Source of the DNA: Ruegeria sp. THAF33
GTDB lineage: Bacteria; Pseudomonadota; Alphaproteobacteria; Rhodobacterales; Rhodobacteraceae
Assembly: GCF_009363615.1 (NCBI RefSeq)
Contig: NZ_CP045384.1
Location: 1,982,501-2,046,500 of the forward strand
DNA: 64,000 bases
Direction: 5' to 3'
Every line of letters starts with the position of its first letter. Within the stretch, counting starts at the first letter, position 1. The notes under the pieces are model-generated. The model did no database searches. It had not been told where the DNA came from and saw only the letters and a program-made list of their open reading frames with translations. The position numbers were made by a program, and so were the translations under genes. Positions 46,703 through 55,103 of this stretch are shown here, piece by piece.

Positions 46703-47797
46703 CTACTCCTCCATCAGCTCCAAGCTGGTTGGCGTGAAGAGTTCCTCGACTGTTAGTTCGCGGCTCGCCAAGCCTTGTTCGAATGAATAGCGGAAAAGAG
46801 CTTCAAGGGTCTTCCGGTTGGGTTCAATGCCATATGGGAAAAAGTTTTCCCCCATCACCTCTGTTGTACTCGCCAGTTCGGCTGAGAACCAAGGCAGCGT
46901 CTCGTAGTACCATTTCTGTTTCAGGGCTTCGTACTCTTTGGACTTGGCTTCTGAATAAGCTTTGAAAATCGCGGTCGGAAGCTCTGGCATTTTTTCGACA
47001 AAGTCGTTTCGAACAGCGACAGCATGCATTATCGGGAAAATTCCAGTCTTCTCGAAATACGCCTGTTCAACTGACCGGACATCCGAGAAGAGCCGAGCGA
47101 CCTTCGGGTTGCCCTCGACAAATGCTCTGGGTTCAAGCGCGTGAAACAACGCGTCAACATCACCATCAACCAAGAGATCAGATTCATCTTTTCCTTCTGG
47201 GCCAGTGCGGATGTTTAATCCCTCTGGAAACACGTTCTCATTCTTAGACACCGTTCCCGAAAGAGCTGCTCCCGAGTCTTGGGCTGAAACGATCCACTCA
47301 ATGTCTTCAGGCCTCACCCCATACTCGTCTTGCATGATCCCTCTTATCCAAACCAAAGAAGTCTGGGAGAACCCCGGCGTAGCAACCCGACGCCCTTTCA
47401 AATCTGATGGGTGTTCGATGCCTGCTTCCGTGTTGATGAAGATGCTCTTGTGACGGAAGGTTCGAAGCGGAAACACAGGGATAAGAGAGTAGTCTCGAAA
47501 GCCATCATTCGCGTAGGCAAGCATGAATGGACCTAAGCCCACCTCAGAAAACACTCTGGTTTGCGGGCCTTCAAATATGTGGTTGTTCAAGTCGCCGATC
47601 TTGTCGAGCTCAAAATCGAGAGAATGTCCGGCAACTTCAACATTCCCATCGATCAACGCTTTTACGTGGTTGTAAGGGTACCCTGCGGCCAATAACTCGG
47701 GAGCGGAGGCCGATGCGAGCGTAGGTGCCAGCCCTCCGGTTGCTGTTAGCGTCGCTGCTGATCCGGCAAGAAATGCACGGCGGTCTAGTCTGATCAT
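46703..47797 (-). CDS. Tat-exported substrate-binding protein, dihydroxyphthalate decarboxylase-like
   Basis: A 364-residue protein with a twin-arginine signal (LDRRAFLAGSAATL). Its body resembles the periplasmic-binding fold of NMT1/4,5-dihydroxyphthalate decarboxylase-like proteins: the KGRRVATPGFSQTSLVWIRGIMQ region and DVDALFHALEPRAF. The exported form suggests ligand binding for uptake, but no ABC or TRAP permease is adjacent. An enzymatic role cannot be excluded. No other gene lies in 46521-46702 or 47798-48081. Confidence 0.72.
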   Translation of the reverse strand: MIRLDRRAFLAGSAATLTATGGLAPTLASASAPELLAAGYPYNHVKALIDGNVEVAGHSLDFELDKIGDLNNHIFEGPQTRVFSEVGLGPFMLAYANDGFRDYSLIPVFPLRTFRHKSIFINTEAGIEHPSDLKGRRVATPGFSQTSLVWIRGIMQDEYGVRPEDIEWIVSAQDSGAALSGTVSKNENVFPEGLNIRTGPEGKDESDLLVDGDVDALFHALEPRAFVEGNPKVARLFSDVRSVEQAYFEKTGIFPIMHAVAVRNDFVEKMPELPTAIFKAYSEAKSKEYEALKQKWYYETLPWFSAELASTTEVMGENFFPYGIEPNRKTLEALFRYSFEQGLASRELTVEELFTPTSLELMEE

Positions 47798-48081
47798 ACT
47801 GAAACATCCCTTGGTTCTGGCTTTGACAGCCTAGCGACGCAATCAACGAAACTGAAGGGACATTGATCTGATCGTGGTTCTTTGGCGGACCTAGCACCTT
47901 ACGAAGACCTTGGAGGTGGGCAAGCGGACGTTCATGCACAGCGCAGCAACAGGCAGTTTGTGGCTCGTTGCAGCCGTTCGCTGCACTTGGGATGAACGCC
48001 CCCTATGTGGACAAATTAGACGCGTGAACTCAGCCGCGAGAAAACTCCGCACACAACTGGCAAACTGGCTCAATGCTGTGA

Positions 48082-48981
48082 TCAGAACCTGACCCTGAAC
48101 GCCAGCCCAACCAATGGCGCTGTTTCATAACTCTGACGACTAATTTCCAATCCATTCGCATCATCTAGCGTCAGGCGGCCGTCAAATTCTGCGCCAGCAA
48201 AGACACTTAATGAAACCCCAGGGTTCGGGTTGTATCCAACAGATAGAACTACAGGGATACTTTTATCCTCACCCACCCCATTCGGGGCAAGGCCATCCCC
48301 ATCCAACCTGAATCGAATTTTTTCCGATCGCGCGGTCAACGAAATGTCCAAGGTGTCATTCAACGCGTAACTCAGTGTCAGTCCGGGACCTTGCGTCGCT
48401 CCTACACCAGAGCCAGTATTCAAGTTCCAGCGATCGTTTATGTCCCAGTCGATCAGCAGGGCTGGAAAAAAATCTGTGCCGCTTTCGTCAAATTGAGAAA
48501 ACGCGCCAAAGGCCGGACCTATCGTCAAGCGCTCGCTCAGTTGCCAAGCAATTCCTGCAAAAATACCATGGGTTCTTCCTTCAGATGAGGAGGCCCCGCT
48601 TTGATAGTCCCATCTGATCTGTGGCGACACAAAAACTGTTGCTGTATCACTCACTCGAAGCCGCACAGGAACGGCGACGCGGAGGTCACGGATGTTTTCC
48701 CATGGCTGGTTGTTCGATTGGCTGAAGCGATAATCCAGCTTGCCAAAGCTGGTGGAAAGCCCAACTGAATTTCCTCCGTCCAAGTTGTAGAGTGCGGTCG
48801 CACGAAGAAATGTTCGACTTGCAGAGAATTCGCCACCGCCGCTCAAATCCGCATCCCCTTGAAAAGCGGCAAGCCCATCAACCTGATACGCCCAACCTAG
48901 CCGCGGCTGTGCAGTCAACGGAAACGCTGTGAAACATAGGGAAATAGTTCCAAAGCAACACGTTAGAATAAGGTTTTTCAT
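48082..48981 (-). CDS. Outer-membrane beta-barrel protein of unknown function
   Basis: A ~299-residue protein with a signal peptide (cut after …FPLTA, about residue 23), alternating hydrophobic strands and a C-terminal Phe (LVGLAFRVRF), the typical outer-membrane insertion signal. I use the ATG at 48981 rather than 49053. No channel-specific motif is visible. It resembles the DUF6268-type barrels, but I would not assign a function. The gene is single and faces the substrate-binding protein gene's strand. Confidence 0.78.
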   Translation of the reverse strand: MKNLILTCCFGTISLCFTAFPLTAQPRLGWAYQVDGLAAFQGDADLSGGGEFSASRTFLRATALYNLDGGNSVGLSTSFGKLDYRFSQSNNQPWENIRDLRVAVPVRLRVSDTATVFVSPQIRWDYQSGASSSEGRTHGIFAGIAWQLSERLTIGPAFGAFSQFDESGTDFFPALLIDWDINDRWNLNTGSGVGATQGPGLTLSYALNDTLDISLTARSEKIRFRLDGDGLAPNGVGEDKSIPVVLSVGYNPNPGVSLSVFAGAEFDGRLTLDDANGLEISRQSYETAPLVGLAFRVRF

Positions 48982-49061
48982 ATGACGTTTCCTAAGTGAC
49001 GCTGGTTCCCTTTCGGGTTGCCACTCCTGAACCATCGGTTCAAGTGCTTTCAAGTCTGTTA

Positions 49062-49081
49062 TGCGGACAAAGCTGCTGTTC
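49062..49081. repeat. Dispersed intergenic repeat copy
   Basis: TGCGGACAAAGCTGCTGTTC differs from the 37447 copy only at two positions. It lies in the 135-bp gap between the barrel-protein gene and the next methyltransferase. Confidence 0.6.
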
Positions 49082-49116
49082 GAAGAGCGTGCATAATCGT
49101 CAAAGGTTCGAAAAAG

Positions 49117-49944
49117 TTAGCGGCGAACGGCTGATATGATGACAGACGGGGCCGGGACAAGAAAACCGCCATTGTGCATGTTGCCTAAAGAGCGAGTGCG
49201 TTCCGCCAGATCAGAGCGAATTGAATCTCGTTTCATAGCAGGTTGCGATCTTAATAGTGACGCCGCGCGAACGGCACCCTGGTCAAATGCATCAAACAAG
49301 TCCTCAGGGTGTTGTACGTGCAATTCAGAAGGCACATCGAACAACTGAAACTCTGCAAATCCCGCTTGAGTGACCATAGGCTCAGCAGAAGAACGGTCGG
49401 CAAGCATATGGGCATCCGGTCCTAAAGGCAGTTCTACAGACGGATCGCCCAGTCGCCCAACCGCATCGAACAACCAACCGAAAGCACCATCTGATCCTTT
49501 CCCCTTCCAGATTGAAAACGCGATTCGCCCTCCTGGTCTCAAAACCCTTGCCGCCTCCGCCAAACCGCGTTCAGGATCGGGAAAGTGCGGGACACCAAAA
49601 CCAATAGTGACGGCGTCAAAGCTGCTATCAGCAAAGTCCATTGACATCGCATCTCCTTGAATGAAGGAAGCGTCTGGCACAGCTGATTGAGCAAGAGATA
49701 TCATAACTCCCGAGAAGTCGAGCCCCGTTACGGATGCCCCTCTTGCCGACAGTTCTGCAGCAACAACACCATGCCCGGTGCATAAATCAAGAACCGTTGA
49801 CTTGGGTCCTGCGGAAACCGCATCCGAGAGCCTCTGCGCAACAAGGCGCGTGGCTTGGTGAAATCCATCTGCATAACCTTTGGCGATAGCTGGATTGGCC
49901 CAGCCTTCGCGCTCCATCTTTTCAAAATCACTTAGGCCGTTCAT
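49117..49944 (-). CDS. Class I SAM-dependent methyltransferase (UbiE-like)
   Basis: A 275-residue methyltransferase with motif I STVLDLCTGHGVVAAELSARG, then TGLDFSGVMISLAQ and FDAVTIGFGVPHFPDPERGLAEAARVLRPGGR. The pattern resembles ubiquinone/menaquinone-type methyltransferases. The C-terminal half lacks recognisable substrate motifs. It is unrelated in detail to the methyltransferase at 39581. Single gene. Confidence 0.85.
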   Translation of the reverse strand: MNGLSDFEKMEREGWANPAIAKGYADGFHQATRLVAQRLSDAVSAGPKSTVLDLCTGHGVVAAELSARGASVTGLDFSGVMISLAQSAVPDASFIQGDAMSMDFADSSFDAVTIGFGVPHFPDPERGLAEAARVLRPGGRIAFSIWKGKGSDGAFGWLFDAVGRLGDPSVELPLGPDAHMLADRSSAEPMVTQAGFAEFQLFDVPSELHVQHPEDLFDAFDQGAVRAASLLRSQPAMKRDSIRSDLAERTRSLGNMHNGGFLVPAPSVIISAVRR

Positions 49945-50085
49945 GCACCCTCCAAGCCGGGCCAGAGTAGCATCAACGTTTTTTTACACCAACAGAAGCG
50001 TTCTTTGCGCCAAATGGTAGCCTCGCTAAAGCGTCCGCACTGATCTCGATGGCTGCGTTCGCCATAGTTTTGCGAACGACCGAAA

Positions 50086-50105
50086 TACGGACAGAGTTGC
50101 CGTCC
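50086..50105. repeat. Diverged intergenic repeat copy
   Basis: TACGGACAGAGTTGCCGTCC is the most diverged member of the repeat family. It lies in the 257-bp gap 49945-50201, which holds no gene. The short inverted repeat ACCCATGTTTCCATGGGC near 50162 could end the transcript. Confidence 0.45.
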
Positions 50106-50201
50106 GCCTGGACAGCCCGATTGTCCGGTGATGAATGCTGATGATCAAAATGCAACAAAGCACCCATGTTTCCATGGGCGCTTTGGTTAGTATGAAGGCT
50201 C

Positions 50202-50552
50202 TTACCGTGCCAGTTGGTAGCGCTTCATCGACATTGTAGTTGCATCGATCATGCTCATAAACTTCTCAGCAGCCGGAGCAGAGACAAAGCTGTCCATGGA
50301 TGCTTGCGCTGCCTCCGCGCTTTCCCAATTGACGACAACCGCCCATTTGTCGTCTGCGAAGGCGGCTTGCCGGGAGATGAAGCCAGGCTGTTTACTGACG
50401 TACTCGTCCTCAATGGCCTTGTCGACCGGCTCGAACGCTTGAGCTGAAACACCCTCGGCAAGGTTCATTGTCACAATCTCGATTACACCAGTTTCTTGAG
50501 CCATAGCTGTGCCTCCTAGCATCATCGTGAGGGTGATCAGGAATGCTCTCAT
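50202..50552 (-). CDS. Exported antibiotic-biosynthesis-monooxygenase-like small protein
   Basis: A 116-residue protein with a signal peptide (cut after …GTAMA, about residue 18). A ~95-residue ferredoxin-like alpha/beta domain follows, with the PGFISRQAAFADDKWAVVVNWES pattern of ABM/dimeric alpha-beta barrel proteins. It lies 12 bp after the SnoaL-like gene on the same strand. Periplasmic location is unusual for this fold. Function unknown. Confidence 0.7.
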   Translation of the reverse strand: MRAFLITLTMMLGGTAMAQETGVIEIVTMNLAEGVSAQAFEPVDKAIEDEYVSKQPGFISRQAAFADDKWAVVVNWESAEAAQASMDSFVSAPAAEKFMSMIDATTMSMKRYQLAR

Positions 50553-50564
50553 GTTTGCCCCCGA

Positions 50565-51335
50565 TCAAAACTTGCCGTTGTCATGAGCCATTTCCGCAGG
50601 GATATCTGCGATCACGTCCCAATGCTCAACGATTTTGCCGTTTTCGACGCGGAACAGATCATAGAACGCTGTCGGCTTGTCGGCGAATGTGCCCTCGGAG
50701 GCGGTGAAGACAAAGTTGCCCTCGGCCACAACAATGTGAACATCCGAGTATATCATCTGGATGCCTCGCTCGGCCATGCCAGCGAGTGCCGCACCCAAAC
50801 CGTCCAGGCCGTCAGCAATGTTGCTGTTGTGCTGGATGTAGGTCTCGGTGGACAAGAAGTCCGTGATCCGGTCAACCTCGCCATTATTCAGGATGGTGTT
50901 CACAAAGTCCGTGACCAAGGCTTTGCTCTCGGCCGTCTTGTCCAGATCGGTAATCTCAGTCGGACCATCGGTTTGGGTGTGACCCGAGGGGTTCGGCGGT
51001 GTAACTGGTGTCAGATTGTCCCAATGTTCGGCAACCTTGCCGTCTTCGACACGGAAGACATCGAACCCAACCAGAGTTTCAGCACCGAACGCCTGAGCGT
51101 TGTTGTAGGTGGTGTGCAGGACAACCATATCGCCTTCAGCGATCACCCGGTGGATGTCCACCTCGATCCCGCTTTCTTTCAGACCAGGAATGAAGCCAAG
51201 GATCGGCGCAGCCCCTGTGGGGACGGCTGGGTTGTGCTGGATATAATCCTTTGCCAGCAGCTGTTCGGCGGCAGTTGCGTCGAAGTTGACAAAAATGGCG
51301 GCTACGGCCTCCATTACGAGTTCTTTAGGTGTCAT
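50565..51335 (-). CDS. Tandem SnoaL/NTF2-like domain protein
   Basis: A ~256-residue protein made of two SnoaL-like domains. Both halves carry the same signature: YIQHN (repeat 1 around residue 33, repeat 2 around 168) and FRVEDGKVAEHWDN / FRVENGKIVEHWDV. Such single domains act as polyketide cyclases or small-molecule isomerases; fused pairs are less usual. I use the ATG at 51335 with AGAGAGG upstream; 51383 would run into the preceding gene. Confidence 0.8.
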   Translation of the reverse strand: MTPKELVMEAVAAIFVNFDATAAEQLLAKDYIQHNPAVPTGAAPILGFIPGLKESGIEVDIHRVIAEGDMVVLHTTYNNAQAFGAETLVGFDVFRVEDGKVAEHWDNLTPVTPPNPSGHTQTDGPTEITDLDKTAESKALVTDFVNTILNNGEVDRITDFLSTETYIQHNSNIADGLDGLGAALAGMAERGIQMIYSDVHIVVAEGNFVFTASEGTFADKPTAFYDLFRVENGKIVEHWDVIADIPAEMAHDNGKF

Positions 51336-51370
51336 TGTTGTAGTCCTCTCTTGGTTTGATTTGACGACAT

Positions 51371-52165
51371 TCACGCGGCGCAAGCCTGCACTGAGGTGAT
51401 CGTGAATTCTGTGCCCCAGGGGTCGACCGTCTGGCCGGGCGTGAGACTTGCGGGGTCAGCCAACAGCTCAACACTCGCGAGACCTGTGGTTTCGACAGAG
51501 CGCGGGCCTGCCCCCTTTGATTGCCAAGCATTCGCCGCAAGATGGTGATGGTAGCCACCGGACCCGAACCAGCGGGCTGAGGGCAGCTCAAATGTTTGAA
51601 CCATACTCAGCTCGTCGGTAACGAACTTGGCTGCCTTGCTGACATCACCGACACGTAAATGAACGTGTCCGATGACTGTGCCTTGCGGTGCGCCTTGCCA
51701 CTGTGTGGCATCTTCCGTTAGTGATTTCAGGTCGAGCGGGTGCGTTGTCATGTGGATGGTATCGCCTTGGCGTTTCCACGCTTCGCGAGGCAGATCACGA
51801 TAGATTTCGATGCCGTTTCCTTCGGGATCGTTCAGATACAGCGCCTCGCTGACACCGTGGTGGGATGCGCCATCCAGGCGAACACCGCGCTCATCCGCGT
51901 AGATCAGCCATGCGCCGAGGTCTTGTTTGGACGGCAACAGAAATGCGGTGTGAAACAGCCCCGCCTCTTTAGGAAAGGGTCTAGCGTTTCGGTCCTGGCG
52001 CAACTCGATCAGCGTTCCGGCCTCGGTGCCGAGGAATGCGCTTTCACCGTTGCGTTCGATCAGGCCGAGGCCAATCACCTCTTCATAGAAGGTGGCGGTC
52101 TTATCCAGATCGCGCACCGTCAGGGCGACCTGACCTATTGAGATGGGGGCGTCTGACGTTGCCAT
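51371..52165 (-). CDS. VOC-superfamily dioxygenase/glyoxalase-like protein (CatE type)
   Basis: A 264-residue protein with two vicinal-oxygen-chelate modules: IGQVALTVRDLDKTATFYEEVIGLG at the start and VIGHVHLRVGDVSKAAKFVTDELS near 165. Candidate metal ligands are His/Glu at LFHTAFL, EIYRDLP and the HVHL region. It resembles catechol-2,3-dioxygenase CatE, which opens aromatic rings or detoxifies quinols. It is first in a VOC-SnoaL-ABM operon that diverges from a LysR gene. Confidence 0.82.
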   Translation of the reverse strand: MATSDAPISIGQVALTVRDLDKTATFYEEVIGLGLIERNGESAFLGTEAGTLIELRQDRNARPFPKEAGLFHTAFLLPSKQDLGAWLIYADERGVRLDGASHHGVSEALYLNDPEGNGIEIYRDLPREAWKRQGDTIHMTTHPLDLKSLTEDATQWQGAPQGTVIGHVHLRVGDVSKAAKFVTDELSMVQTFELPSARWFGSGGYHHHLAANAWQSKGAGPRSVETTGLASVELLADPASLTPGQTVDPWGTEFTITSVQACAA

Positions 52166-52205
52166 GTTCTTTTCTCCTGCGATTCAGCTTGAGAGGAACT
52201 TAGCG

Positions 52206-52221
52206 ATGGTCTTTTCTCCAT
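52206..52221. promoter_or_regulatory. Possible LysR operator (ATGG-N8-CCAT)
   Basis: The inverted repeat ATGG-N8-CCAT lies in the 104-bp gap between the divergent VOC gene and LysR gene, about 50 bp from the LysR start. Position and symmetry fit an autoregulatory LysR site, but the arms are short. Confidence 0.35.
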
Positions 52222-52269
52222 GAAATGGCGATAAGAGCGAGTGTGTATCGCGTAAATGGAGACAATGCT

Positions 52270-53151
52270 ATGGACCGGATCGACGGGATGCAGAGCTTCG
52301 TGGCTGTTGTGGAATCCGGTTCTTTTACCGCCGCTGGACAACGGCTTGGCATTTCAAACAAGCTGGTCAGCAAACGTGTGGCCCAGCTTGAAAACATGGT
52401 TGGGCTGAATCTTCTTCATCGCACCACCAGGTCTATGTCGTTGACCCACGAGGGGGAGCGATATCTGGAAGGAGCGCGACGGGTGCTGGCTGAATTGGAG
52501 CAGTTGGAGACTGAGTTTGACGCTTCAGAGGGCTTGAAGGGCATCGTTCGTGTGGCTGCGCCCCTTACCTATGGCGACACGGCGGTGGCTAAAGCAGCAA
52601 GCCGTTTCGTAGAGCAACACCCGAACGTCACGGTCGAATTGGACTTGTCGGATCATTATGCCGATCTGGCCAAGGGCGGTTTCGATATCGCAATACGGAT
52701 CGGCGCGCTCAGTGACTCCAGTTTGGTCGTTCGCAAGCTCGGTGAAACGCATATGAAAGTCGTCGCGACTCCTTCCTACCTTGAAGAACATGGCGCACCT
52801 TCACATCCTGCGGAACTGTCTGACCACATCTGCATCCGTGATGCCAACAACCCCGATCCAAACCGCTGGCCGTTCCAGATCGAAGGGCAAACCGTGCAGG
52901 TGCCTGTCTCTGGCCCATTTCTGGCAAATAGTCCTCCCGCCTGCCTCGTACCAACGCGCGCCGGGCGTGGGATCTTCATATGCCCAGATGTGTTTTTGGG
53001 GGACGACCTTGAAACCGGACGTCTTGTGCAACTCTTTCCGGAGTTCCACTCCCGCACTTTGCCGATCCAAAGCGTGCAGTTACCTTCGGCCTTTCGAAAG
53101 CCGCGTGTAAGGGCCTTTGTGGAGTTTATGCGTGAAGAGATTCGGGCGTAG
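52270..53151 (+). CDS. LysR-family transcriptional regulator
   Basis: A 293-residue LysR regulator. The winged helix reads FVAVVESGSFTAAGQRLGISNKLVSKRVAQLE, and the effector domain starts near residue 88. I use the ATG at 52270 (MDRIDGMQSF…), which matches family N-termini. An earlier start at 52225 would add 15 residues. It is divergent from the VOC-SnoaL-ABM operon and is its likely regulator, perhaps responding to a quinone or aromatic compound (inference). Confidence 0.92.
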   Translation: MDRIDGMQSFVAVVESGSFTAAGQRLGISNKLVSKRVAQLENMVGLNLLHRTTRSMSLTHEGERYLEGARRVLAELEQLETEFDASEGLKGIVRVAAPLTYGDTAVAKAASRFVEQHPNVTVELDLSDHYADLAKGGFDIAIRIGALSDSSLVVRKLGETHMKVVATPSYLEEHGAPSHPAELSDHICIRDANNPDPNRWPFQIEGQTVQVPVSGPFLANSPPACLVPTRAGRGIFICPDVFLGDDLETGRLVQLFPEFHSRTLPIQSVQLPSAFRKPRVRAFVEFMREEIRA

Positions 53152-53891
53152 GTCGGCTCGAAAGTGGCCATTCGTGCAGTGTGCAGCATTTGGTAGGTAT
53201 GGGCTCACAGCAGTCGTTAGCGAAGGCTTATCAGAATGGCCGCTTTGGGCCGGAATTCCCCTGACCTATCCCCGTGCCATGAGAGACCGAAGTCAGGTGT
53301 AGTCACGAGGACGCTGGAAAACCCTTGTTCTCTTCTCGAATTCCGATTGAACGTTGAAGAAGTGAAATCAGGCGCGACTTGCGGTATCAGATTTTTTCTC
53401 CTGGACTTCTTCATGAACCCCGAAGAAACACTCGCCCCCGCAGTGAGGCGAAAGACACCGGCCTCCGGCTGTGCAGCCAGAGCGTTTCAACAAGGTACGT
53501 CATTCTCAGAGTTCCCACCAAAGAAGAGGCCCGGCGTTCTCCTCTACGTTCGCTTGCCGAAAAACCGAGAATGCTGCATCATCAAGCGAGTGAAGCACGG
53601 CTTCAACATCAGGTAGGGACTATTGCTACATATGTGCTGCGCGCCAAATTCACCCTCAAAAAATACATATAAAACAATACCCTACGCTCAGTCGCACAAA
53701 TCCATCATGAGTGCCACGCTTAAACGCGCAGCTTGTGTTGCCTTGCCTGTCACAGCAACGCCTCCGTCCTGCTATGCTTCGAAGTCCGATGGCCTGTCAG
53801 TGGCTTTGACCATCCGAATCAAGTCGAAAAGCCCTAACACATTCCTCTGACGACGTCCCGACGGCGACCATTATCAGTGAGTTGCTTCCGA
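53152..53891. other. 740-bp gap without supported gene
   Basis: Short overlapping frames exist (for example 53236-53616 and 53379-53672, +), but none has a ribosome site, hydrophobic pattern or family likeness that I can support. Cys- and Arg-rich translations suggest non-coding sequence. The stretch is lower in GC than its flanks near 53640-53690. Confidence 0.5.
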
Positions 53892-54494
53892 TCAGACACC
53901 ATATCGGCTCATCACCATCTGGACACTGCTTTCGATCGTTTCAGTCATCTCGGCTTCGCTGAGCACCCCACCCGTAAACAGCAGCGGCCAGAAGGCGCGC
54001 GCCTTGATCAGGCCAATGAATTCGCGCCCGGCCCGTTCCGGATCATCGATCCGAAGCTGCCCATCCTCGGCCGCATCTTTGAGCATGGCAATGAATGTCG
54101 CCGTCTTGTCCAGCTTGCCCTGCGCTTCCGCCGCAAGCGTCGGGTTGCGCAAGGTTTCGCTGATCACCATCCGGGCCATTGCGATAACATCGGGCCGCAT
54201 CAGAATGCGCCCTTCGGCCCAGGCCAGTTCAGTCAGTTGCGTACGAATATCGCGACCTTTTTCATACCGAATTTCCAGCACTTCAGCAAAGCGACTTGAC
54301 AATTCGACCACGATGGAGCGGAACAGGTTTTCTTTACTTTCAAAGTACTTGTACAACGTACGCTTGGACACTTCGGCCCTTGCTGAAATGCGATCCATAC
54401 TGGCCGCGGCAAAGCCCTTTTCCTGGAACTCGGCCACGGCAGCTTCGATGATCTGTGCGCGCTTGGACGCATTCTGTGCGCTGCATTCGTTCAT
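53892..54494 (-). CDS. TetR-family transcriptional repressor
   Basis: A 200-residue TetR regulator. The N-terminal helix-turn-helix is IIEAAVAEFQEKGFAAASMDRISARAEVSKRTLYKYFESKENLF, and the C-terminal region resembles the AefR/TetR_C ligand domain. It is transcribed away from iorA, with two identical-arm operators between them, so it very likely represses iorAB and itself. Confidence 0.93.
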   Translation of the reverse strand: MNECSAQNASKRAQIIEAAVAEFQEKGFAAASMDRISARAEVSKRTLYKYFESKENLFRSIVVELSSRFAEVLEIRYEKGRDIRTQLTELAWAEGRILMRPDVIAMARMVISETLRNPTLAAEAQGKLDKTATFIAMLKDAAEDGQLRIDDPERAGREFIGLIKARAFWPLLFTGGVLSEAEMTETIESSVQMVMSRYGV

Positions 54495-54537
54495 GTCAGA
54501 GCTATAGACCTATTGACGTGCCCCGGTCAAACACTAG

Positions 54538-54555
54538 GTAAACGCAGGAGTTTAC
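54538..54555. promoter_or_regulatory. TetR operator 1 (GTAAAC-N6-GTTTAC)
   Basis: GTAAACGCAGGAGTTTAC is a perfect 6-bp inverted repeat with a 6-bp spacer. It overlaps the -10-like TAGGTA (54535) of a rightward promoter whose -35-like TTGACG is at 54513 (16-bp spacer). Binding here would block iorA transcription. Confidence 0.78.
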
Positions 54556-54578
54556 AAGGGCGAAATTATATGCCATGA

Positions 54579-54596
54579 GTAAACCCGCGAGTTTAC
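54579..54596. promoter_or_regulatory. TetR operator 2 (GTAAAC-N6-GTTTAC)
   Basis: GTAAACCCGCGAGTTTAC has the same arms and spacing as operator 1, starts 41 bp after it and has a different spacer sequence. The conserved arms with variable centre support a true binding site. Confidence 0.78.
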
Positions 54597-54635
54597 CAAT
54601 TGCGGAAACCAGCACCAACAGGAGACCCCCTCATC

Positions 54636-55100
54636 ATGGCTCTTAAATTGAACCTGAACGGCACGACCCACGAGGTTGATGCCGAACCCGGAACGCCTCT
54701 TCTCTGGGTGATCCGAGACGAACTTAAACTGACCGGCACAAAATTCGGCTGCGGCGTGGCATCCTGCGGGGCCTGCACCGTGCACGTAAATGGTGAGCCC
54801 GTCCGTTCCTGTCAGACATTCATTGAAGACGTCGAAGACGCCGAAGTCACGACCATCGAAGCTGTCGGTGACGACAAGATCGGTGCCGCCGTACAACAGG
54901 CCTGGGTCGAACTGGATGTCGTCCAGTGCGGCTATTGCCAGTCGGGTCAGGTGATGTCGGCTGTCGGGCTGTTGTCCGAGAACCCGAAACCGTCAGTCCA
55001 GGAGATTGACGAGTACATGTCCGGCAACGCCTGCCGCTGCGCCACCTATCAACGCATTCGCGCCGGCATCCAGCGCGCGTCTGAAATTCTGGAGGCCTGA
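54636..55100 (+). CDS. iorA: Isoquinoline 1-oxidoreductase-type [2Fe-2S] small subunit
   Basis: A 154-residue xanthine-oxidase-family iron-sulfur subunit. The plant-type cluster is in GCGVASCGACTVHVNG with a later Cys (RSCQTF). The second cluster is in CGYCQSGQVM and NACRCATYQRIR. It passes electrons from the Mo centre of the large subunit downstream (3-bp gap). The ATG at 54636 follows AGGAG. The true substrate may be another N-heterocycle or aldehyde; isoquinoline is only the family name. Confidence 0.9.
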   Translation: MALKLNLNGTTHEVDAEPGTPLLWVIRDELKLTGTKFGCGVASCGACTVHVNGEPVRSCQTFIEDVEDAEVTTIEAVGDDKIGAAVQQAWVELDVVQCGYCQSGQVMSAVGLLSENPKPSVQEIDEYMSGNACRCATYQRIRAGIQRASEILEA

Positions 55101-55103
55101 TCC

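Noticed and set aside
37447..50105. CRISPR array or insertion sequences from the repeated TGCGGACAAAGC elements
   Set aside because: Copies are kilobases apart with no regular spacing, no inverted termini and no transposase; they are dispersed short repeats only.
53236..53616. A 126-codon + strand frame in the 53 kb gap
   Set aside because: No ribosome site, Cys/Arg-rich low-complexity translation, and an overlapping alternative frame of similar length.
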